Source of the DNA: an uncultured Lachnospiraceae bacterium | GTDB lineage: Bacteria > Bacillota > Clostridia > Lachnospirales > Lachnospiraceae | DNA length: 5,545 nt | Direction of reading: 5' to 3' | Assembly: GCA_902766655.1 (NCBI GenBank) | Contig: CACXEL010000185.1 | Coordinates: 1 to 5,545 of the forward strand | Part shown: positions 1 to 4,755 of the stretch, piece by piece | Layout: every line of letters starts with the position of its first letter | Numbering within the stretch: the stretch's first letter is position 1 | The notes under the pieces: model-generated | What the model was told of the DNA's origin: nothing | The model's database searches: none | What the model saw: the letters and a program-made list of their open reading frames with translations, nothing else | Program-made: the position numbers and the translations under genes

Positions 1-17
1 ACAGCGCTGAAATGCAT
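1..17 (-). CDS. Possible start of a downstream gene (perhaps modB), cut by window edge
   Basis: On the minus strand an ATG at 17-15 is preceded by GGAGG (31-27) with a 9-nt gap, which is a convincing translation start. Only five codons (MHFSA) fit before the window ends, so the protein cannot be identified. Because it lies just downstream of modA in the same direction, the permease gene modB of the molybdate importer is the natural guess, based only on the common modABC gene order. A strong hairpin (48-78) stands between modA and this start, so expression would need readthrough or a separate promoter. It could also be an unrelated gene or a chance match. Confidence 0.35.
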
Positions 18-47
18 CCGCTCAAGCCTCCGAATGCACAAATCGGC

Positions 48-78
48 CCCGGGGCATCCTTTTCGCGGATGCCCCGGG
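48..78 (-). terminator. GC-rich hairpin downstream of modA
   Basis: A perfect 12-bp inverted repeat (48-59 with 67-78, arms CCCGGGGCATCC and GGATGCCCCGGG) encloses a 7-nt loop. It lies about 95 nt past the modA stop codon on the modA strand. In the minus-strand transcript it is followed only by GCCGATTTG, not a proper U-run, so it may be a weak or Rho-independent-like terminator, an RNA-stabilising 3' structure, or an attenuator before a downstream gene. The hairpin is plain in the sequence; its role is inferred. Confidence 0.5.
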
Positions 79-173
79 ACCGGTCAAAGAATCCGGTTGC
101 TGCCCATGAACGTCAGGCGGCCGTCCCCCGAAACCCGCCCTCGTTCTGCCGTACATTCTGTCATCGGATCCGT

Positions 174-1148
174 TCACTCCACGTCCGTGTCAAAATAGTA
201 GGCCTGGAAGATGGCTTTGGCCTCGTCCCCCGTCACGAAGGAAATGAAGTCCGCCGCCGCGGCCCGCTCCGCCTCATCGGCCTCCTCGTTGACGACCTGG
301 GCGATGGGATAGATGACGTTCCCGCTCAGGTCATAGCTCACGTACTCGAGGATGTCCAGCTGGTCCTCGTAGCCGTAAGTGTCGGAGTAATAGGTCGTGC
401 CTACCTCGCAGGAGGCCTCCACGACGGCGGCCAGGACCTTGGATACATTTCCCTGCTCGGAGATCTCAACGCCGCCCAAAGCCTCAGAGACCTGGGCAGT
501 CGTGATATCGGCCGCCCCGTCAACATCATAGCCGGGAAGGAGCCCTGCGTTGATCATTGCCACGCGTGTGTACCGGCCGACCGGAACGGAGCCGTCTGCC
601 AGGGCGATGCTCTCCGCGTTCGCAATGTCGGACAGGCCGGTGACGGCTGTGCCGGAATCCTTGCGGGTCACCACCACGACCTGGTTGTTGACCACGTTGG
701 CCCTGGTCCCCTCGACCACGAGGCCATCCTCGTCCTGGAGCTTGTTCATCTGCTTCTGGGCGGCCGAGAAAAATACGTCGCAGGGCGCGCCGTTCTCGAT
801 CTGGGTCAGCAGTGTGCCCGAACTGTCGGCATTGTAGACGATGCTGACTTCCGGATGAATCTCATTGTAAGCGGACGCCACCTCCTGCATGACTGTGTTC
901 AGGGACGCGGCGATGAAAACGGTGATCTCCGTCCCTTCCTCAGAGCCTGTTTCCGGAGCCTCCGCGGGCTCTGTCGCCTCCTCGGCAACCGTCTCAGCGG
1001 TCTCCTCCGCAGCTGCCTCTTCCGCGACTGCTGCCCCGGCGGTCTCCTCCTTAGCGGTCTGGCCGGCATCGGTGCCCGACGAGCCACCGCAGGCGGTCAG
1101 AACGGCCATCACAAAGACCATCGAAAGCGCAGCTATTTTCTTTTTCAT
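174..1148 (-). CDS. modA: Molybdate ABC transporter substrate-binding lipoprotein ModA
   Basis: Captures molybdate outside the cell and delivers it to the ModBC importer. The 324-residue product starts with a lipoprotein signal (Lys2-4, hydrophobic core, lipobox LTAC with Cys20 as lipidation site), then an acidic Ala/Glu-rich linker to about residue 73 that tethers the domain to the membrane. The binding domain follows the ModA pattern: AASLNTVM (80-87), ADSSGTLLTQIENG (107-120) with APCDVFFSA (121-129), ADGSVPVGRYTRVAM (184-198), NVSKVLAAVVE (234-244), and GTTYYSD (250-256) with Tyr253 at the place of the ligand-binding Tyr in E. coli ModA. Ser82 and Ser109/110 match the other oxyanion-binding positions. 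The ATG at 1148 has AAGGAGG at 1158-1164, 9 nt upstream, and its own promoter. Tungstate or another oxyanion is possible, but molybdate fits the neighbours best. No modB or modC lies within view. Confidence 0.93.
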   Translation of the reverse strand: MKKKIAALSMVFVMAVLTACGGSSGTDAGQTAKEETAGAAVAEEAAAEETAETVAEEATEPAEAPETGSEEGTEITVFIAASLNTVMQEVASAYNEIHPEVSIVYNADSSGTLLTQIENGAPCDVFFSAAQKQMNKLQDEDGLVVEGTRANVVNNQVVVVTRKDSGTAVTGLSDIANAESIALADGSVPVGRYTRVAMINAGLLPGYDVDGAADITTAQVSEALGGVEISEQGNVSKVLAAVVEASCEVGTTYYSDTYGYEDQLDILEYVSYDLSGNVIYPIAQVVNEEADEAERAAAADFISFVTGDEAKAIFQAYYFDTDVE

Positions 1149-1157
1149 GGTAAATAA

Positions 1158-1164
1158 CCTCCTT
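1158..1164 (-). promoter_or_regulatory. Ribosome binding site of modA
   Basis: The minus strand reads AAGGAGG, a near-complete anti-16S match, 9 nt before the ATG at 1148. It fixes the modA start, which also gives a well-formed lipoprotein signal peptide. Confidence 0.9.
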
Positions 1165-1195
1165 CAAGCTGTTGAAGATTTCATTCCTACAGACC

Positions 1196-1224
1196 ATTAT
1201 GCGCCACATATAGCGATTTGTAAA
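1196..1224 (-). promoter_or_regulatory. Sigma-A type promoter of modA
   Basis: The minus strand shows a -35 box TTTACA (1224-1219) and a -10 box CATAAT (1201-1196), each one base off consensus, with an ideal 17-bp spacer. Transcription should start near 1189, giving a leader of about 40 nt that contains the ribosome binding site. The spacer holds the ModE-like half-site at 1208-1217, so a bound regulator would directly block RNA polymerase. Confidence 0.7.
1208..1217 (-). promoter_or_regulatory. Candidate ModE operator half-site in the modA promoter
   Basis: The minus strand reads ATCGCTATAT, matching one half of the known ModE operator consensus (ATCGnTATATA, a spacer, then its inverted partner). 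It sits between the -35 and -10 boxes. The second half-site is poor: only an ATAAT-containing stretch follows at the expected distance, and it overlaps the -10 box. A ModE-type DNA-binding domain is encoded at the other end of this window, which makes the match more meaningful. Binding is inferred. Confidence 0.5.
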
Positions 1225-1392
1225 CAAAAAGTAATCGGTAGGGCCAAAGAATGGCTGGTTTGCCTGTACACTGTACCCTTCGGCTCCGTCAAGCCAGGAT
1301 CTGCGGATGCAGGCCTCCTGTTTTCCTCCCCCCGGCACTTCGCTCATCTGGCCGGGAGAAATAAGCAGCCGCCACCGCACTTATCCGGAGAC

Positions 1393-1444
1393 AAAGCTGA
1401 AGACCGCAGGCATCCTGCTTCAGATGCCTGCGGTCTTCAGTTTT
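1393..1444. terminator. Perfect 18-bp hairpin, terminator of the MoeA-like/XdhC operon
   Basis: CTGAAGACCGCAGGCATC (1397-1414) is exactly complementary to 1423-1440, with an 8-nt loop. The stem extends through a G-T pair into an AAA/TTT-type pairing at 1393-1396 and 1441-1444. It begins about 20 nt past the XdhC stop codon. On the minus strand the stem is followed by CTTTGTCT, a modest U-rich tail; on the plus strand it is followed by TTTT. It therefore could work in both directions and separates the operon from modA. Confidence 0.75.
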
Positions 1445-1463
1445 CATCCTTCGGAAGGCCGGC

Positions 1464-2489
1464 TCACCCGGAGACTCTCTCCAGCATGACCTCCAGCCTG
1501 CCACCGCATACCATGGCCTCCTCGTCCTCCGAAGACGCCATGAGGTCCTGATGGAGGATGACCGGTCCGGCTGTGCTTTTTCCCAGCATATCCCTGGCCG
1601 CCAGGGTGATCTCCCACTCCTCGGCCCCGCCGCCGATCGTACCGATGCAGCGGTCCGCCGTGATGAGCATTTTCGTACCCACGTTCCTTGGACCTGAGCC
1701 CTCCCTGCCGATGATGGTGGCCATGACGCAGGGCAGGGCTTCGCCGGAGAGAATGGCCTTCAGCATATCCCGCTGGAAGCCGAAGGACCGCCTGTCCTCA
1801 TTTTTCACCTGGATGATCTCCGCCAGGATGGATACCGCGATCTCCCCGGGCGTCTCCGCGCCGATGGAAAGGCCGATCGGTGTGTGGACCCGGTCCAGAA
1901 AATCCGCGGCCACCCCTTCCTCCAGAAGCCTCTGTTTGACCATGGCGACCCGGCGGCGGCTGCCCATCATGCCCACGTAGGCACAGGGTTTGCCCTCGAT
2001 GGCCCTGAGGCACTCGCGGTCCCAGCGGTGGTCCCGGGTAACGATCACGAAGAATGTGTCCTTGTCGCCGGGCACCCTGGCAAGGCCCTCCTCGAATGGG
2101 GCGCAGATCACCTCGTCGGCGCCCTTCCGCCAGGCACTCTCCGCGAAGGATTCCCGGTCCTCGAGCACAGTCACCGAAAGGCCGACCAGCTTGCCCAGGG
2201 CAACCACCTGCATGGACACGTGCCCGCCGCCGCAGATGACCAGCCGCTTTTCACCGCCCAGGGCCTCCCGGTATATCCGCCGGCCGTCACGGACAAGAAT
2301 GCCTGCCTTATCAAAAACGGCCAGGTCCGGATAAGCGGTTCCAAGATAGCCGCCCGGCGCGGAGGTCCAGACCAGTTCCCCGTTCTCGACCAGGGCCTTT
2401 TCTCCCGCGCCGGGGCCTTCCGCCACCGTGAGGGCGATGTGTTCGCGGTTAGGATTCCTCCGGCTGACTGCTTCGTAGAATGCTTTCAT
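1464..2489 (-). CDS. xdhC: XdhC/CoxI-family cofactor maturation protein, inverted domain order
   Basis: XdhC-family proteins bind molybdenum cofactor, support its sulfuration and help insert it into xanthine-dehydrogenase-type hydroxylases. In this 341-residue protein the Rossmann-type XdhC_C domain comes first (about 80-228): VICGGGHVS (84-92), GMMGSRRR (173-180) and HTPIGLSIGAETPGEIA (202-218). The CoxI-type domain comes second (about 240-337): ATIIGREGSGPRNVGTKML (257-275), GTIGGGAEE (283-291) and VCGGRLEVMLE (327-337). This reverses the order in classical XdhC. The Cys often found after GGG is Ala289 here, while Cys328 of CGG is kept. The ATG at 2489 has AGGAAG 8 nt upstream, overlapping the TAG of the MoeA-like gene, so the two are probably translationally coupled. 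The substrate enzyme is unknown; the symbol is given for the family and does not prove action on xanthine dehydrogenase. Confidence 0.88.
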   Translation of the reverse strand: MKAFYEAVSRRNPNREHIALTVAEGPGAGEKALVENGELVWTSAPGGYLGTAYPDLAVFDKAGILVRDGRRIYREALGGEKRLVICGGGHVSMQVVALGKLVGLSVTVLEDRESFAESAWRKGADEVICAPFEEGLARVPGDKDTFFVIVTRDHRWDRECLRAIEGKPCAYVGMMGSRRRVAMVKQRLLEEGVAADFLDRVHTPIGLSIGAETPGEIAVSILAEIIQVKNEDRRSFGFQRDMLKAILSGEALPCVMATIIGREGSGPRNVGTKMLITADRCIGTIGGGAEEWEITLAARDMLGKSTAGPVILHQDLMASSEDEEAMVCGGRLEVMLERVSG

Positions 2490-2501
2490 TTTTCGCTTCC
2501 T

Positions 2502-3524
2502 CTACCTGCCGAACCCGCAGTTCGGGAAAATGCAGACCGGGCAGTTGAGGCACAATCCTCCCTCCCCCAACCGGTCGAAATCAGACTTTTCAAGGACCTC
2601 CCCCGCCATGATCCGCGGGAGGACCAGGTCAAAAATGGTGCGCTTTGCGTACATGACGCAGCCGGGCAGGCCCAGGATGGGGATATTGTCCTCCCCCTTG
2701 TAGGCCAGCATGAACATGGCGCCGGGCAGGACGGGCGCACCGTAGGTCACCACCCGGTCCGCCACCGTCCGGATGGCCAGGGGCGTCCGGTCGTCGGGAT
2801 CGACGCTCATACCGCCGCTGCAGAGGATCATGTCCGCACCGGCCTCGAGGAGGTGCCGAATGGCTGCCTCGGTCATCTCAGCAGCATCGTTCGAGAGCTC
2901 ATGGCCGACGATCTCCGTGTCGAATCCGGCCAGCTTGTCCAGAAGGACCGGTGTGAAGGTATCCTGGATCCTGCCGTAGTATACCTCGCTGCCGGTGGTC
3001 ACAATGCCCACCTTCCTGTGCCGGTAGGGCAGCAGCGAGAAGATCTGTCCGCCGGCGGCTGCCTCCCGGGCTTTTTCCATCTTTGCTTTCTCAATAATCA
3101 GGGGAATGACCCGCATGCCGGCCAGCTTATCCCCCTTCTTCACAGGGAAATTGCCGTGGCGGGAGGCGATCATCATCTCCCCCAGAGCGTTGACGGCCAG
3201 AAGCCGGCCGCTGTCCACCTTGAATACGCCCGGACAGTCGGCGATGAGCTCGATTTTGCCCTCGCTGACGGGGCCGGGGTGCATGTTGTCATTTATGCTG
3301 ATGTCACAGAGCACCTGAGCCGCATCGTTCTCGTGGAGCATGGTCTCGTCGACCTCCCAGATGTAGACGTGCTCCTTGCCGACCGAGAGCAGGACCGGCA
3401 CGTCCTCCTCGGTGATGATATGCCCTTTCTTAAAGACCGGTCCCTTCTTCACGCCCCGGATGATCTGGGTAATGTCGTGGCAGAGCATCTGGCCGACCGC
3501 ATCCTCGGTGTTCATAAGCTTCAT
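2502..3524 (-). CDS. MoeA-like molybdopterin-binding protein with Cys-rich tail
   Basis: Likely acts on molybdenum cofactor in the cytoplasm, either inserting metal into molybdopterin as MoeA does or carrying the pterin. The 340-residue protein is shorter than usual MoeA (about 400). Residues 1-160 form an N-terminal region lacking the usual PPFDNSAMDGYA motif of MoeA. Residues 172-308 are a MoCF_biosynth (MogA/MoeA) domain: VGIVTTGSEV (172-181), LCSGGMSVDPDDRTP (234-248, the pterin-binding GG loop and acidic residues), GAPVLPGAM (262-270) and ILGLPG (283-288). The end has Cys325, Cys328, Cys331 and Cys336 (CxxCxxCx4C), possibly a metal or Fe-S site. The ATG at 3524 has AGGAGGA 7 nt before it. 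It is the first gene of an operon with the XdhC-like gene, 12 nt downstream. That pairing suggests service to a molybdenum hydroxylase, perhaps a selenium-dependent one; this is inference. Confidence 0.88.
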   Translation of the reverse strand: MKLMNTEDAVGQMLCHDITQIIRGVKKGPVFKKGHIITEEDVPVLLSVGKEHVYIWEVDETMLHENDAAQVLCDISINDNMHPGPVSEGKIELIADCPGVFKVDSGRLLAVNALGEMMIASRHGNFPVKKGDKLAGMRVIPLIIEKAKMEKAREAAAGGQIFSLLPYRHRKVGIVTTGSEVYYGRIQDTFTPVLLDKLAGFDTEIVGHELSNDAAEMTEAAIRHLLEAGADMILCSGGMSVDPDDRTPLAIRTVADRVVTYGAPVLPGAMFMLAYKGEDNIPILGLPGCVMYAKRTIFDLVLPRIMAGEVLEKSDFDRLGEGGLCLNCPVCIFPNCGFGR

Positions 3525-3563
3525 AGTGTATCCTCCTGCGCCGGCATTACCTGCCGCTTACTC

Positions 3564-3592
3564 AGTGTACCACATCCATTGCTTTTTGAAAA
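3564..3592 (-). promoter_or_regulatory. Promoter of the MoeA-like/XdhC operon
   Basis: The minus strand has TTTTCA (3592-3587), a 17-bp spacer and TACACT (3569-3564), preceded by TGG, which gives an extended -10 element. Transcription would begin near 3557, leaving a leader of about 33 nt with the AGGAGGA ribosome binding site. No clear ModE-like half-site is visible here. Confidence 0.55.
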
Positions 3593-3652
3593 CAAATCGA
3601 TTCCGGGATTTGGGATTCATATCTTTTTCACATACACGTTTTACACTGACCG

Positions 3653-3661
3653 TGCTACAAT
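3653..3661 (+). promoter_or_regulatory. Candidate extended -10 promoter of the PAP2 gene
   Basis: TGCTACAAT is an extended -10 element (TGn followed by TACAAT, one base off consensus). The -35 region at the proper distance (TACACG, 3633-3638) is poor, which is tolerated in extended -10 promoters. It would give a leader of about 95 nt. It points away from the operon promoter at 3564-3592, so the two genes are divergently transcribed. Confidence 0.4.
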
Positions 3662-3762
3662 ATCGGTAACTGCTCAGCGCACCCGCGGGCTGCAGTCAGA
3701 TACGCTTTGCCGGGGATTGGAAGCGCTGACCACGTAAACAATGTCGAAAGGAAAACCCACCT

Positions 3763-4689
3763 ATGGTCGGAAATGTCTTTTATTTTGAATGGGAAGTACG
3801 CCTCATGGAGGCCCTTCAGGCTCTCCTGCCCGCCTGGCTCATCTCCGTCATCTCCCAGCTCTCCCTCCTCGGAGAGTCGACGCTCATGGTCGTCATTCTC
3901 GGCTTCCTCTACTGGAGCTGGGACAAGAAGGCCGGCCGCTCCGTGGGTCTGAGCCTCCTGACCGCCTGCATCTGGAACCCCATGATCAAGAACGTCTTCC
4001 TCCGCCGCCGGCCCTACTTTGACAACGAGGGCATTTCCCTCTACCGGCTGATCGAGAAGGACGCGGACATGTACGATATCGCCGCCCAGGGCTTCTCCTT
4101 CCCCAGCGGCCACTCGACCAGCGCCGTAGCCACCTATGGTTCCCTCTACACCCTCTTCCGGAAGCGCTGGCTCGGCATCCTGGCCATCGTCCTGCCCCTC
4201 CTGGTCGGGTTCTCCCGCGTCGTGGTGGGCGCCCACTATCCGACGGACGTGCTGGCAGGCTGGGCCCTGGGCGCGGTCGTCATTTTCCTCGTCCCCTTCC
4301 TGGAGCAAAAGATCGGCGACCGCAGAATCCTCTACGCCGTCCTGCTCGTGAGCGGCCTTCCGGGCTTCTTCTACTGCACCAGCGACGATTTCTACAGCGC
4401 TTTCGGGCTCCTCGCCGGCTTCATCCTGGGCACCCTCTTTGAGGAGAAATACGTACAGTTCAGGAACACGCGCGAGCCTGTCCGCATGGTCCTCCGCGTT
4501 CTGGGCGGCGGCGCCATCTATCTCTCCCTCAACACGATCCTCAAGCTCCCCTTCTCCAGGGCCTTCCTGGATTCGGGCACCCTGGCCGCCCACCTGGTGC
4601 GGACCGGGCGGTATTGCCTCATCATCTTCGTGGTGATCGCGCTCTATCCCCTTCTCTTCGACCGCTTCTTCGTAAAAAAGGAAAAATGA
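3763..4689 (+). CDS. PAP2-family membrane phosphatase
   Basis: An integral membrane acid phosphatase of the PAP2 superfamily, whose members remove phosphate from lipid phosphates such as phosphatidate or undecaprenyl diphosphate. All three catalytic motifs are intact: K76-x6-R83-P84, P114-S-G-H117, and S151-R152-x5-H158-x3-D162, where the two His and the Asp do the chemistry. The 308 residues contain several hydrophobic segments (about 24-50, 62-75, 136-153, 163-180, 188-203, 211-226, 244-260, 283-300). The part after about 185 adds membrane segments beyond the minimal PAP2 core. The ATG at 3763 has AAAGGA 10 nt upstream; Met15 is an alternative start. It lies opposite in strand to all the molybdenum genes, with its own promoter and terminator, so it is probably unrelated to them. 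The lipid substrate cannot be told from sequence alone. Confidence 0.92.
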   Translation: MVGNVFYFEWEVRLMEALQALLPAWLISVISQLSLLGESTLMVVILGFLYWSWDKKAGRSVGLSLLTACIWNPMIKNVFLRRRPYFDNEGISLYRLIEKDADMYDIAAQGFSFPSGHSTSAVATYGSLYTLFRKRWLGILAIVLPLLVGFSRVVVGAHYPTDVLAGWALGAVVIFLVPFLEQKIGDRRILYAVLLVSGLPGFFYCTSDDFYSAFGLLAGFILGTLFEEKYVQFRNTREPVRMVLRVLGGGAIYLSLNTILKLPFSRAFLDSGTLAAHLVRTGRYCLIIFVVIALYPLLFDRFFVKKEK

Positions 4690-4714
4690 AAACAGGCCTT
4701 GGCGCACCACGCAG

Positions 4715-4750
4715 AAAGCCCGGCAGCACGTCACTGTGCTGCCGGGCTTT
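4715..4750. terminator. Bidirectional terminator between convergent genes
   Basis: A perfect 15-bp inverted repeat (AAAGCCCGGCAGCAC at 4715-4729 with 4736-4750) encloses a 6-nt loop. Its ends are AAA and TTT, so each strand gets a short U-run at the stem base. It lies 25 nt past the PAP2 stop and 5 nt past the stop of the convergent nucleotidyltransferase gene, the position expected of a shared terminator. Confidence 0.85.
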
Positions 4751-4755
4751 ACTGT

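Larger units (their letters stand above)
1149..1463. other. Intergenic region between xdhC-like gene and modA
   Basis: This 315-base gap has no credible gene. Going left to right it holds the modA ribosome binding site (1158-1164), the modA promoter with a ModE-like half-site (1196-1224), a short GTACAcTGTAC palindrome (1266-1276), a weak CCCGGC/GCCGGG pairing (1331-1336 with 1351-1356) and the perfect 18-bp hairpin that ends the upstream operon (1393-1444). The part around 1149-1260 is visibly more AT-rich than the flanking genes, as expected for a promoter. Open frames crossing it are not preceded by ribosome binding sites and resemble no known protein. Confidence 0.75.

Noticed and set aside
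12..1157. Long plus-strand open frame (381 codons) opposite modA
   Set aside because: It is antisense to a clear ModA, has no ribosome binding site or recognisable domain, and is explained by the high GC content.
1266..1296. Second modA promoter using TTGACG on the minus strand
   Set aside because: TTGACG is a good -35 box, but no acceptable -10 box lies 16-18 bp downstream.
1051..1380. Minus-strand open frame across the modA promoter and signal peptide
   Set aside because: It lacks a ribosome binding site at its start, covers the modA promoter and reads modA out of frame.
889..1551. Plus-strand open frame over the modA linker and the intergenic region
   Set aside because: Its Ala/Ser/Val repeats are the mirror of the ModA Ala/Glu linker, and it runs through a terminator hairpin.
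1884..3737. Very long plus-strand open frame (617 codons) opposite the XdhC-like and MoeA-like genes
   Set aside because: The opposite strand encodes two well-supported proteins with conserved motifs. The plus-strand product is low-quality, rich in His, Pro, Gly and Asp, and matches no family.
3668..3762. Molybdenum cofactor riboswitch upstream of the PAP2 gene
   Set aside because: Suggested by the gene neighbourhood, but I cannot match the leader to the known motif, and it precedes a phosphatase gene.
3655..4734. Minus-strand open frame (359 codons) opposite the PAP2 gene
   Set aside because: It is rich in Glu, Asp and Gly without a fold signature, runs through the shared terminator and overlaps a PAP2 gene with all catalytic motifs.
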